Source: Emiliania huxleyi CCMP1516 (taxonomy: Eukaryota; Haptophyta; Isochrysidales; Noelaerhabdaceae). Taken from it: 64,000 nucleotides of DNA. The stretch spans positions 1 through 64,000 of the forward strand of contig NW_005199387.1 in NCBI RefSeq assembly GCF_000372725.1, in the 5' to 3' direction. How positions within the stretch are numbered: the first letter of the stretch is position 1; every line of letters starts with the position of its first letter. Positions 44,130 through 53,985 of the stretch are shown piece by piece. The position numbers and the translations under genes were made by a program. The notes beneath the pieces were generated by a model. That model saw only the letters and a program-made list of their open reading frames with translations, did no database searches and was not told the DNA's origin.

Positions 44130-46331
44130 TTATTTACTATGGCCGGTGTGTGCCGCGGCCGCTCTGCAGGCGCCGTCGTCGAGGACCTCCCGCGCGATTG
44201 CCGTCTGCGCGCTCACCAGGGCAAGGTCCTTGTGCACTATGGGAGGGAACGGGTCGCTCCGTGTCATCGACCAGACGTCAAGCTCGATGACCCAATCGGG
44301 CAATACCTCGAGCGCCACCGCATCGTACAACGCTTTGCGGAGGTTGAGGTCGAACCCCATCCCCGCCTCCGGGGTTATAGGCGTGAGCGTATCGGTGGCC
44401 AACGCGTGGCCCGTCTTGTAGAGCACGATCACATCGGGCCGCCGTGCACGCAAGGCCTCGAGCGCCTCGGCCAGCCGCACCATCGCCTCGTGAAAGCTCG
44501 CGAGCGGCAGGGTCACCCAATGGTGGACAAATGAGATCGCGATCAGCCGAGGCGGCACTGCCTCACCCGCGGCTCTTTCGAGGAAGGCGGCCTCGAAGCC
44601 TGCGAGTGTGAGAGGCGCGCGGATCTCCGGACGAGCGAGGGCGAGCGCGGTGGAGGCGAAGTAGAGACCGCGGGTCGTCATGATCGGAAATGAGTGGAAC
44701 GCGCCCTCCAGCGCGGGGAGGTGGCTGGGAGGCGTCGCGGTGCCGGACGCTTGCACATTTGGACGGCCGGGCCGCTTCAGTTTGTGCCACTGGCCGAGCG
44801 TGGAGTCGCCGAGCCTCAGCACCCGAGCCTCGGTCGCTGGACGGCACGCGGCTGGGGTCAGCTCGCACGCATGATACTTCCACTCCCAGCTCGTGACCCC
44901 CCCGGATCGCGCCACCGCCCAGTACCCCTCCTGCGTGCGGAGCACATCTGCCGCAGTGCACGCCCGCCGGCCCACGCTGGCGCTGCTCGCGTGCCGATGG
45001 GCCTGCTCTGCGGCCTCCACCCAGACAGTCGGCATGGAGCGCTCGCGGCCGATGCAGCAGCTCAGCAGTGCGCGGCGGACTCGGTGAAGGAGAGGCCCTG
45101 CATCATCGAGCACCCGGAAGCTGACCGCGGGGAGGACTGCGGAGGGTGCCCACTCCCCTTTCGGTCCGGCCGCGTTGTTCCGAGGGCGGATCCAACGCTC
45201 GCTTGCAACGGCGTGAGTCGAGACGTTGCGGCAAGTCTCCTCGTTCCGGACGAAGCACCACATCGACAGCGGCTGCTGCGGTCCGCCAACCTCCCGAAAG
45301 ACGTCGCATGCCACCGCGGCGGTGGCGTTGGCATCACTGACGCGCCGCTCGGCTCCAGAAGAAGACTCCAGCGTGCCTTGTGCGAAGAGCTCCTGCGGCA
45401 GGCGTGCGTCGGCCGGTGCGCGCACCGTCAACCCACCGTGTCGACCCCGGTCGTTGGCACGCCTCGCACGCCGCACGCTGCACATCAATTCTCGGTGGTC
45501 GGGCGTCTTGACGACGGCGGAAGCGAACGAGCGGTTGGCGTCGCGGACAGCCCGCCACACCATCAGCGCGTGAGCGATCGCTGGATAGGCCTGCGTGACA
45601 CGCAGTCGTGCGTCGCGACCAGTCATCTCACGAGGCGGCACCAGTGTGGCCGTGTGCGTCCCATCGCCGTGGTCCACGGCCTGTGCGGCGACCCGCGCAG
45701 TATCGCTGACAAGCGCGACCTCAAAGGAGTCTCCGCCGACGTCTAGCCTTTGTCCGCGCGCCGTTCTCGCCGTGATATTGATCACGAGAGGTCGGCCGGC
45801 GCGCGGTCGTCCGTGGACTCGGATTGTCGCCGCCTCAGCGCGTGACAGGCCGGCAACAAAGGGGCAATTCTCGGGCGAGGCGGTGTCCAGCATTTTGCGC
45901 CACGCGGCGACCGACGAACCCGGCTGCAGCATGGCTCCGCAGCGATCGAGCTGGGCTTGCTGCAAGGCGGTCAACGCTGTAGCTTGAAGTCGCGCCAGCC
46001 GCGTTGGACCCGCGGCTGTGCGATGGTGTGCGAGCCGACGGCCAGCACAGGTGGGGGTGGTACTGCTGCAGTTGGGCTTCTCCTGGAAGGCAACTTTGCC
46101 GTCGCACCGACAGCTGTAAGCGACCATGCCAGGAGGATAGCCGCAGCGGAACGGGCCACCGCCGGGTCCGCAACTGAATTCGCCTCGACAACCGCGAGTC
46201 CAGATTTCGCGGTCGCTGAAGCAGCCGAAGCTGCGACCACGCACGCACTGCGCGCGACTGTCCTGCCGTATGAGCTCAACGAGGCAGCGTGCTGACGGCG
46301 ACGACGTCGACGGAGGACTACTTGGCAGCAT
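44130..46331 (-). CDS. Large secreted NXPE-like protein with DUF3011-type N-domain
   Basis: A 733-codon single frame on the minus strand. The first 90 residues include SFGCFSDREIWTRGCRGEFS, the W/GC.G.F pattern of DUF3011-like Cys-rich modules. Residues 190-265 resemble a filamin-type Ig domain, with AVDHGDGTHTATLVPPREMT. The C-terminal half has VLRLGDSTLGQWHKL, matching the GDS block of NXPE/PC-esterase SGNH folds, and ends with LPDWVIELDVWSMTRSD and KDLALVSAQ. The order filamin-like then SGNH-like is that of NXPE family proteins. It likely acts on or binds secreted glycans. No signal peptide precedes residue 1, so an upstream exon beyond 46331 is expected. Confidence 0.7.
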   Translation of the reverse strand: MLPSSPPSTSSPSARCLVELIRQDSRAQCVRGRSFGCFSDREIWTRGCRGEFSCGPGGGPFRCGYPPGMVAYSCRCDGKVAFQEKPNCSSTTPTCAGRRLAHHRTAAGPTRLARLQATALTALQQAQLDRCGAMLQPGSSVAAWRKMLDTASPENCPFVAGLSRAEAATIRVHGRPRAGRPLVINITARTARGQRLDVGGDSFEVALVSDTARVAAQAVDHGDGTHTATLVPPREMTGRDARLRVTQAYPAIAHALMVWRAVRDANRSFASAVVKTPDHRELMCSVRRARRANDRGRHGGLTVRAPADARLPQELFAQGTLESSSGAERRVSDANATAAVACDVFREVGGPQQPLSMWCFVRNEETCRNVSTHAVASERWIRPRNNAAGPKGEWAPSAVLPAVSFRVLDDAGPLLHRVRRALLSCCIGRERSMPTVWVEAAEQAHRHASSASVGRRACTAADVLRTQEGYWAVARSGGVTSWEWKYHACELTPAACRPATEARVLRLGDSTLGQWHKLKRPGRPNVQASGTATPPSHLPALEGAFHSFPIMTTRGLYFASTALALARPEIRAPLTLAGFEAAFLERAAGEAVPPRLIAISFVHHWVTLPLASFHEAMVRLAEALEALRARRPDVIVLYKTGHALATDTLTPITPEAGMGFDLNLRKALYDAVALEVLPDWVIELDVWSMTRSDPFPPIVHKDLALVSAQTAIAREVLDDGACRAAAAHTGHSK

Positions 46332-46440
46332 TCCTGTGGCTGTGAATCGTCCTCAGCCACAGCCACAGGAATGCCACAGAGCCAGGAATGCGATCGTCGG
46401 CAAGAGAGAATCTTGCAAGGGAGAATTCAACAAAATCGCC

Positions 46441-46950
46441 GCCTCGCCGCTCCCCTGCCCGCTCGCACCCGACTTTCTACCTCCTCGTGATCCAACCCGC
46501 CACCCCCCTCGCCCGTCACCCTCCCGCCGCCTCGCCGCTACCTCGCCCGCTCGCGCCCGACTTTCTACCTCCTCGTGATCCAACCCGCCACCCCCCTCGC
46601 CCGTCACCCTCCCGCAGCCTCGCCGCTCCCCTGCCCGCTCGCGCCCGACTTTCTACCTCCTCGTGATCCAACCCGCCACCCCCCTCGCCCGTCACCCTCC
46701 CGCCGCCTCGCCGCTACCTCGCCCGCTCTCGCGCCCGACTTTCTACCTCCTCGTGATCCAACCCGCCACCCCCCTCGCCCGTCACCCTCCCGCAGCCTCG
46801 CCGCTCCCCTGCCCGCTCGCGCCCGACTTTCTGCCTCCTCGTGATCCAACCCGCCACCCCCCTCGCCCGTCGCCCTCCCGCCGCCTCGCCGCTACCTCGC
46901 CCGCTCGCGCCCGACTTTCTACCTCCTCGTGCAACACCCCGCCACCTCAC
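46441..46950 (+). repeat. 88-bp tandem repeat, about 6 copies
   Basis: Units contain CGCCCGACTTTCTACCTCCT, CGTGATCCAACCCGCCACCC and CTCGCCCGTCACCCTCCCGC, repeating every 86-90 bp from 46441 to about 46950 with two alternating variants (CCGCTCCCCTGCCC and CCGCTACCTCGCCC). Frames on both strands stay open by chance; no function is seen. Confidence 0.9.
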
Positions 46951-47935
46951 CCTCCCGCCGCCCCGCTGCTCGCTTGCCCGCTCTGCCCAGCCGACCGACG
47001 CCCCGCCATCCGTTGCCGTTATGCCGCCGCTCCTTACTGTCCGCCGTGCCGTCGTTCTTTACCATACCGCGCCGCCTTTCCATACTTCCTGCTTCGACGG
47101 GGTTTGTGTTGAGGAGTGACCCGTGCCGCCGTGTGCCCCGCAGCGGCCTCGCTGGGCCAGAAAATCGGCCCCGAGTGCCAGCAGCAGCCTCGTTGAGCCA
47201 GAACGTCGGCTCGCGAGGTGGGTGCTAGTATGAGCCCGATCCGTCGCAGTGCTCTTGCAGAGGCGGTTAGTGGTGCACTAACCCCGAGAAACCCTTCGGG
47301 TCACTCCTCATCGCAAACCCTGTCAGCAGTCCTCCTCCGGGAATGTACGTAAGAGCCACATACATGGAAAAAAAGAACTACTTTCCGGTTAGCAAGGGAG
47401 AAAGAAAAATGTTAGCCTGCTTAAGATCCTTCGTGTCCTTCTCCCACCCCTCGTTTGGTGTGTCCGTTTTAAATATTTATCCGAGGGATTTCCCCTCATG
47501 AGGCGGTTTCGCGTGACCGCCGCTGCGCGCAGAGATTGATTGATTGATTGAGAGAGAGAGATTTTTATTAACCAACAAGAAATCACTCTGCTTGATTGAT
47601 GGGAAGGCGAAGCACAGTCCGACCAACGACTGGGACACCAACGCGGTATGGGTGGACGCAAGACGGGCGAAGACGGTCACACAGGAGCGAACTTCCCTAG
47701 TCACCCGCGGCCGGACTCCATCCGATAGAGATGGGTGGCGCCCCGCTTCGAAACGCCCGCTATCTTGAAAAAGAATTCTTAAAATACAAGCCTCTCTCAC
47801 AGCACAAAAGAATTTAAACAAAACAACTCTGTCTCACAGCTCGACAGGTGCACAAAAGAATTTTACTATACAAGCCCCTCTCACAGCAGACTGGCTCGGA
47901 CTGGCACTACAAATGGCACAGCAGGCGACGGCCCC
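46951..47935. other. Intergenic with repeat family A fragment
   Basis: 47625-47690 is a fragment of dispersed repeat A (GACACCAACGCGGTATGGGT). GATTGATTGATTGAGAGAGAG lies at 47534. AAAAGAATT... CAAGCCTCTCTCACAGCA recurs at 47775 and 47857. No gene is seen. Confidence 0.5.
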
Positions 47936-48484
47936 TTACGGGTCGTCAAAGAGGCCGGCGTACTCCTCCGGCCGCTCCTCCCCCTCCCAATCCTCCCCGG
48001 GCTCTGGCTCCTCCTCCTTCGCCCGCGCCCTCGCCCCCCGCCGGCGGCGATTCCGTGCGGCCGTCGCCCCCTCCCCCTCCCCGCCCCCATCACGGCCGGA
48101 GCCGTACCACCCAGCGCGCACGAGGAACGAGGACTGAGCCTCAACCTCGTCCAACCTCACCGCCCTCACGGCGGCGTCGCACGCCTCAGCCCGCGAAGCG
48201 CCAGCAGCATGCGCCGCGGCGTACGCCGCGTCGCCTACCGCCTGCCTCGCGAGAGACGCGGCGCGCCACTCGTCCTCCAGCGCCGCCGAGCCCCACACAG
48301 GGTCTCCCGCAGACCGGTCCGAGTCGCCGTCCGAGCTTAGCTCGCCCTCGCCCTCGCCCTCGCCTCGCGCCTCGCCGCTCCCATCCTGCGGCTGCGCCAC
48401 GCCCCGCGCCTCGCAGCAGCCCCATCCTTGGCAGAGCCCGCCGCACATGCCATGCGCGACGTATGCCTGGCGCAGGCCAGGCAC
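47936..48484 (-). CDS. Hypothetical acidic protein, divergent from the ankyrin-kinase gene
   Basis: A 182-codon minus frame with sensible composition: an acidic Glu/Gly middle, a helical part ALEDEWRAASLARQAVGDAA and CDAAVRAVRLDEVEAQSSFL, and an acidic end (EDWEGEERPEEYAGLFDDP). It opposes the long N-terminal extension of the plus-strand frame, which reads as low-complexity Pro/Arg there. I therefore take this strand as coding up to about 48450. A start at 48447 (MCGGLCQGWGCC) would avoid overlap with the plus gene's ATG. No domain recognised. Confidence 0.5.
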   Translation of the reverse strand: MPGLRQAYVAHGMCGGLCQGWGCCEARGVAQPQDGSGEARGEGEGEGELSSDGDSDRSAGDPVWGSAALEDEWRAASLARQAVGDAAYAAAHAAGASRAEACDAAVRAVRLDEVEAQSSFLVRAGWYGSGRDGGGEGEGATAARNRRRRGARARAKEEEPEPGEDWEGEERPEEYAGLFDDP

Positions 48485-51400
48485 CCCCCACCGATCGTCA
48501 GCACAAAAGAAATGTCCGTGCGCTGCTCGGCCAGCGCGTCGTGCTTGGCGGGCTCTCCTCCCGCCCCGAGCTGAACGGGCGGTGGGGCGTGGCGCGGAGC
48601 GAGGGCGGGCGGTACGCGGTGGCGCTCGAGGGCGGCGGTGAGAGCGTGCGAGTGCGGCCGGGCAATCTGTCGATGGCGGCGGTGTCAGGCGGTGCCGCGG
48701 CAGCCCCCGACGCGGTCGTGACAGCGGTTGGGCGAGGCGACGAGGAGGCGGTGCTGGCGTGGCTCGAGGGCGGCGGGCGGGTCAACGCGACGTACGAGAG
48801 AGGCCAGGTGCGGGGCATCACGCTGCTGATGGGCGCCGCCGCCAACGGCCACGAGCGGGTGGTCGAGTTGCTGCTGCAGCACGACGCGGAGATCAACCTG
48901 CAGAGCAACGAAGGCTTCACCGCGCTGATGTCCGCCGCCATCCAAGGCCACGAGCGGGTGGTCGACCTGCTGATTCGGCGCGGCGCGGAGGTCAACCTGC
49001 AGGACAACCGCAGCAACACCGCGCTGACGCTCGCCGCCCTCTTCAACCGCCCCGCCGTCGTGCGGCGCTTGCTGCGGGCGGGCGCAGACGCGACGGCGCG
49101 CAATGTGAACGGCAAGACGGCGCTGCAGAAGGCCAAGGAGAAGGGCCACGCCGCGTGCGTCAAGATCTTGACTGAGGCAGCGGCGGCGGCTGCGGAGGGC
49201 CGGGTCTTCGAGGGCGGGCGGTACGCGGTGGCGCTCGAGGGCGGCGGCGAGAGCGTGCGAGTGCGGCCGGGTAATCTGTCGCTGGCGGCGGCGGAGCAGG
49301 CGCCAAGCGGTGGCGTGGCAGTCTCCAACGAGGTCATCGCAGCGGCTGAGCAAGGCGAGGAGGAGGCGGTGCTGGCGTGGCTCGAGGACGGCGGGCAGGT
49401 CGACGCGACGTACAAGAAAGGCGAGGTGAGCGGCCTCACGCTGCTGATTGGCGCCGCCGCCAACGGCCGCGAGCGGGTGGTCGACAGGCTGCTACAGCGC
49501 GGCGCTGATGTCAACCTGCAGGATAGCGACGGCGGCACCGCGCTGATGGCCGCCGCCTACTGGAACCGCCCCGCCGTCGTGCGGCGCTTGCTGCGGGCGG
49601 GCGCAGACGCGGCGCCTACTGTTGAAGGCAAGACGGCGCTGCAGCTTGCCAAGGAGAAGGGCAACGCCGAGTGCGTCAAGATCCTGACTGAGGCAGCGGC
49701 GGCGGCTGCGGAGGGCCGGGTAGGGGCCGATTGCGCTTCTTCAGGCGCGGCAGCGGCAGCTGAGGACGCGCCGCTCCTCGGCCAGCGAGTCGTGCTCGGC
49801 GGGCTCTCCTCCCGCCCCGAGCTGAACGGGCGGTGTGGCGTGGCGGGGAGCTTCGAGGGCGGGCGGTACGCTGTGGCGCTCGAGGGCGGCGGCGAGAGCG
49901 TGCGAGTGCGGCCGGGCAATCTGTCGATGGCGGCGGCGGAGCCGGTGTCAGGCGGTGCCGCGGCAGCCCCCGACGCGGTCGTGACAGCGGCTGAGCGAGG
50001 CGAGGAGGAGGCGGTGCTGGCGTGGCTTGACGGTGGCGGGCGGGTCAACGCGACGTACGAGAGAGGCGAGACTAGCGGCCTCACGCTGCTGATGGGCGCC
50101 GCCGCCAACGGCCGCGAGCGGCTGGTCGAGTTGCTGCTGCAGCACGACGCGGAGATCAACCTGCAGAGCAACGACGGCGACACCGCGCTGATGGCCGCCG
50201 CCTACAACGGCCACGAGCAGGTGGTCGAGCTGCTGCTGCGGCACGGCGCTGATGTCGACAAGCAGAACAGCAGCGGCGGCACCGCGCTGATGCTCGCCGC
50301 CTTCTTCAACCACCCCGCCGTCGTGCGGCGCTTGCTGCGGGCGGGCGCAGACACAGCGCGCACTGTTGACGGCGAGACGGCGCTTCAGTGGGCCGAGGAG
50401 AAGGGCCACGCCGAGTGCGTGCGCGCCCTCGAGGAGCACTCGTCGACCGCAGCAGAGGCTGAGGGGGAGACAGCGATCGCAGAATCAGCCGAACAGGCCG
50501 CGGCGGCCGCACGCGAGGCGTCAGCGGCTGCGGAGGCGGCGGAGGCGGCGGAGGCGGCGGAGGCGCGCGATGCTGCCGAGGCGGCGCTGCGCGAGGCGGT
50601 TGAGGCGTGCGAGCGAGGCGACGCCGATCTCGAGGCGCTCAGGGCGGCGATCAACGCGAACACCGACGCCGCCGACGGCTCGGAGGCGCTGCGGGCGGCG
50701 CGGCGGTTGCGCGACGAGCTGGCGGAGCGCAGGACCCGCGAGGCCAGGGCGCTGAAGCGGCAGCGGCAGAAGGAGGAAAAGGCGGCGGCGAGGCAGGCGG
50801 CGGAGGCAGCGAGGGCGGCGGAGGAGGCGGATGCGGCGGCGCGGGCGGCGGAGGAGGTGGAGGCCGCGTCGCGGGCAAGGGAGGAGGCAGAGGCGAGGGC
50901 AAGGGAGGAGGCTGCAAGGGAGAGAGAAGAGGCGAGGATGAGGGCGGAAGCGGAGGCGGCGGAGGTGGCGGCGGCGGCGGCGGAGGCGGAGGCGGCGGCG
51001 GCGGAGGCGGAGGCGGCGGCTGTAGAGGCGGCAGTGGCGGCCGTGGCGGCGGCGGAGGCTCGAGAGGCAGCGGAGGCGGAGGCAGCGGCAGCGGCGGCAG
51101 CGGAGGCGGCGGCGGAGGCGGCGGCGGCAGCGGAGGCGGCGGCGAGTGTCGCCGCCCTCGCCACCGCCGCCACACCGCCCGCCGCCGTCCCTCTCGACGA
51201 GCTCATCGCGGCGACCGACGGCTTTGCCGAGGCGCGCAAGGTGGGCGAGGGAGGCTTTGGGCGCGTCTACCGCGCCGACGCGCTGCCGTCGCTTCCGCGC
51301 GTCGCTTGCGGGTTCGCGGTCAAGACGGCGCTGGTCGGTGTCGGCGCCCAAGGCCTCGCCGAGCTGCAGAGCGAGGTGCGCACGCTCAGCGCGGCGTGCC

Positions 51401-52446
51401 ACCCGTCCCTGCTTCCTCTGCTCGGCGTCTGTTTGGCGCCGTCGAGAGCGTGCCTCGTCTACCCCCTCTGCCGCGGCGGCAGCCTCGAGGACCGCCTCTA
51501 CCGCTCGCCAGCCGCGCTGCAGCGGCTCCGCATGCTCGGCTTCGAGACGGCGCCACCGCCGCTCTCCTCCGCCGCACGGCTCCGCGTGCTGCGCGACGCC
51601 GCGAGAGCGCTGCACTACCTGCACACGCTCTCGCCCATGATCCTGCACCGCGACGTCTCGGCGGGCAACATCCTACTCGACGAGCGCGGCAACGGCTACC
51701 TCGCTGACGTGGGCCTCGCGCGAGCGGCAGAGGCGACGGCCGGCGCACAGGTCTCGCACCTGTCGACGCAGCGCATCTTTGGCAAGCCTGGGTACATGGA
51801 CCCGATCATCCTCAACGACGGTCAGGCTTCGCAACTCACCGACGGCTTTGCGCTCGGCATCACGCTGCTCGTCGCCCTGACCGGCCGCGGCGCTCTTGGC
51901 TTGCTCAGTGCGTGCGACGATGCGCTGGAGGAGCCCGACACGGCGGAGAGCATCGCGGCGGCCGACGCGGGTTGGTCGGCGGCGCAGGCCGAGGAGCTGG
52001 CGCGGCTCGTGGTCGGGCTGGCGTTCGTTCGGAAGAAGAAGCGGATGCCGCTCGCAGAGGCGCTGCCGCGGCTGGAGGCGCTGGTCGAGGCGGCGGGGGC
52101 GGTGGAGGAGACGGCTGGGGCCGAGGAGCGCCAGTGCGACCTCTGCTACGACGCGCCTCGCTCGGTTCGCTTCGCGTGCGGCCACGCGCTCTACTGCGAG
52201 GCATGTGCGCCGCGCGTGCTGGAGCGCGACACCAACTGCCCGGCCTGCCGCCGTCCGGCGCTGCCGATCGTCGACACTGGAGCAGGCGTGGCGGCGCAGA
52301 CGACCTTTGTCTACCAGTCTCCTCGCGCGGTGCCGAACCCTCCGCCGGCCGGCGGCGCTGTGCCGGCAGTCGGTAGGCGCGGACGCGGCGGACGCGGCGG
52401 GCGGGGCGGGAGGGGCGGGCGGGGCATGGGGCGGGTCGGCTGGTAA
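48463..52446 (+). CDS. Ankyrin-repeat / protein kinase / RING finger fusion protein
   Basis: From ATG 48463 about 1,327 residues, intronless. A module LLGQRVVLGGLSSRPELNGR plus GGRYAVALEGGGESVRVRPG, like the small SH3-type modules of MYND or Mib proteins, occurs in full at about residues 20 and 440 and in part at 245. Each precedes a block of ankyrin repeats (VELLLQHDAEINLQSNEGFT type; about 85-245, 310-420, 510-650). Residues 660-900 are Ala/Glu coiled coil. The kinase starts near 911: GEGGFGRVY, FAVK, LHRDVSAGNILLD, but DVG replaces DFG and Ser replaces the HRDxK lysine. A C3HC4 RING follows near 1224, CDLCYDAPRSVRFACGHALY then CPACRRP. It may couple ligand-dependent kinase activity to ubiquitination. 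An upstream in-frame extension to 47848 is probably noncoding. Confidence 0.85.
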   Translation: MPGAGQAPPTDRQHKRNVRALLGQRVVLGGLSSRPELNGRWGVARSEGGRYAVALEGGGESVRVRPGNLSMAAVSGGAAAAPDAVVTAVGRGDEEAVLAWLEGGGRVNATYERGQVRGITLLMGAAANGHERVVELLLQHDAEINLQSNEGFTALMSAAIQGHERVVDLLIRRGAEVNLQDNRSNTALTLAALFNRPAVVRRLLRAGADATARNVNGKTALQKAKEKGHAACVKILTEAAAAAAEGRVFEGGRYAVALEGGGESVRVRPGNLSLAAAEQAPSGGVAVSNEVIAAAEQGEEEAVLAWLEDGGQVDATYKKGEVSGLTLLIGAAANGRERVVDRLLQRGADVNLQDSDGGTALMAAAYWNRPAVVRRLLRAGADAAPTVEGKTALQLAKEKGNAECVKILTEAAAAAAEGRVGADCASSGAAAAAEDAPLLGQRVVLGGLSSRPELNGRCGVAGSFEGGRYAVALEGGGESVRVRPGNLSMAAAEPVSGGAAAAPDAVVTAAERGEEEAVLAWLDGGGRVNATYERGETSGLTLLMGAAANGRERLVELLLQHDAEINLQSNDGDTALMAAAYNGHEQVVELLLRHGADVDKQNSSGGTALMLAAFFNHPAVVRRLLRAGADTARTVDGETALQWAEEKGHAECVRALEEHSSTAAEAEGETAIAESAEQAAAAAREASAAAEAAEAAEAAEARDAAEAALREAVEACERGDADLEALRAAINANTDAADGSEALRAARRLRDELAERRTREARALKRQRQKEEKAAARQAAEAARAAEEADAAARAAEEVEAASRAREEAEARAREEAAREREEARMRAEAEAAEVAAAAAEAEAAAAEAEAAAVEAAVAAVAAAEAREAAEAEAAAAAAAEAAAEAAAAAEAAASVAALATAATPPAAVPLDELIAATDGFAEARKVGEGGFGRVYRADALPSLPRVACGFAVKTALVGVGAQGLAELQSEVRTLSAACHPSLLPLLGVCLAPSRACLVYPLCRGGSLEDRLYRSPAALQRLRMLGFETAPPPLSSAARLRVLRDAARALHYLHTLSPMILHRDVSAGNILLDERGNGYLADVGLARAAEATAGAQVSHLSTQRIFGKPGYMDPIILNDGQASQLTDGFALGITLLVALTGRGALGLLSACDDALEEPDTAESIAAADAGWSAAQAEELARLVVGLAFVRKKKRMPLAEALPRLEALVEAAGAVEETAGAEERQCDLCYDAPRSVRFACGHALYCEACAPRVLERDTNCPACRRPALPIVDTGAGVAAQTTFVYQSPRAVPNPPPAGGAVPAVGRRGRGGRGGRGGRGGRGMGRVGW

Positions 52447-52608
52447 ACCTAGAATAGCGCCACAATTGCGTGTATTGGTAATACAATGTACTGAGTAAGG
52501 ACGTCGTACCCGCTTGCATGCCCGCTGTGACATCACTGGCGGCGCGGAGCGTGACGAACGGTGTCGTAGATTGGGGAGAGGCTAGAGCCGCGTACTGCCG
52601 TACAGACG

Positions 52609-52742
52609 GGGGAGCGTCGTCGACGGGTGCGGGACCGCGGCGCAGCCAGTGCCGCGGCGATGCCTCCGGCTGCTTGCGGCGGGTGGCTTGCTGCTCGCTG
52701 CGATGGCGAAGAACTCGTCTCGTCGCACACCAACCAAGGGCT
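52609..52742 (+). repeat. Dispersed repeat B, copy 2
   Basis: Partner of 39364-39512; see there. Confidence 0.8.
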
Positions 52743-52983
52743 TACGCTCTGGCGAGACTGAGAGGCGCATGTATGATGTATCTTATTCGGACCCCCCCCT
52801 TGGCGCCTTGTGATTTTCGAGCGAAGATTTCGAGATCTGCCCGCCGTCCTCCGCTCAGCGCCGGCCGCCCATGCGCTCGCGGGGCTGGCCGACGGCGCGG
52901 GCCTCTTGCCGATGGACCCAGCCGAGGTGCCCAACCAGTCGGAGCCGCGTCTAGGGTACCATACTTCCGGGCGGTTGTGCGGG

Positions 52984-53337
52984 GAGCGAACCTTAACGAC
53001 CGCCCAGAAGCTTTCTGAGCGAACCAATCGGGCCAGGATCATCAGCATATGTCCCCTCCACAACATCGTGGGCGTTTGAGCGGTATTTGAGGAGCACCGC
53101 GACTCTGAAGTTCGGCCGGGTGGTCTGCAGACCCCCCCCCCCGGAGCAGCAGAGGCTCCGTGGGGTCGAAAAGTCGACGCTGGGAGTCGCACTCGTCAAA
53201 CCGTCGCAACACCACGCGGTACGCACGTACCGCCCACATCCCCTCCACCGCTGAGAAGGCGCAGATCGACCGCCGGGCCGCGTAGCCGTCGTTAAGGAGC
53301 GGTTTTTGGAGCCGTACGAAGAGGTCCCAGACGGGCG
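52984..53337 (-). repeat. ORF-bearing repeat, copy 2 (inverted partner at 3224-3596)
   Basis: It carries the same fragment (FVRLQKPLLND..., RLFDPTEPLLL) on the minus strand. A minus-strand stretch just upstream, about 53350-53530, reads SMIACAETLRELAFFAPVVE and also looks like coding sequence, so copy 2 may be the larger remnant of the source gene. Confidence 0.7.
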
Positions 53338-53985
53338 AAGATGCGGTTTTGCGAGGGGCGGTGCGTCGCGTGACGCACGTACTCGACCACCGGCGCGAAG
53401 AAGGCGAGCTCGCGCAGCGTCTCGGCGCAGGCGATCATCGAGCGAGCGAGCGCCTCGGGCGAGGCGGCGTCGAGCGCGAAGGCGTTGCAGAGCCGCTCTC
53501 GCCAGCTGCGCCCGTGAGCACGAGCGCGACGACCGACGCCGCACGCTCGAGCGGGTCCCTCAGCGAGCAGGCGGTGTGCGTCGCGCCGGGGCGGGGGTGC
53601 CGTGCGGCGCGTGCAGCAGCCCTGCGCGCAGCTCGACCAGCTTCGGGAGCTCTCCTCGAACGAGTCGTCCGAGGGCGCGGACAGGCGAAAACTTGCATCT
53701 CCGCGCGCTGGTCGACAGCAAACGGGGCAACGTGTGGCCGTCAGCTGTGGCCGTCAGCCCTCGTGAACGCCCGTTTGCCGTCAACTGGGCAAGCAGCACT
53801 AGGCTACGGATCCACCCGAACCCTGCAAAAATACTGCGGAACAGCAACGGTCCCAAAGTTCCCCTAAAATTTGTCGCGTATGAAGACCACTGTGAAGAGA
53901 GAGAATCTTGCCCGACGCCTCGCGCGCGGGAAAGCTCGGCGAGTCGACTTGCGAGCCTTCCCGCTGCTAAGGTAGTACGTATGTA
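53338..53985 (-). pseudogene. Possible remnant of an unrecognised gene beside repeat copy 2
   Basis: Minus-strand frames give ERLCNAFALDAASPEALARS, MIACAETLRELAFFAPVVEY and, further upstream, ELRAGLLHAPHGTPAPA, split over more than one frame. No domain is recognised. It may be two exons or a decaying gene. The plus strand has no better alternative. The 3' part holds the ankyrin gene's 5' leader. Confidence 0.3.

Noticed and set aside
50385-51648. Antisense frames of 284-375 codons under the coiled-coil and kinase part of the ankyrin-kinase gene
   Set aside because: Ser/Ala- or Arg-rich shadows of an Ala/Glu codon pattern; the plus strand carries clear kinase and RING motifs.
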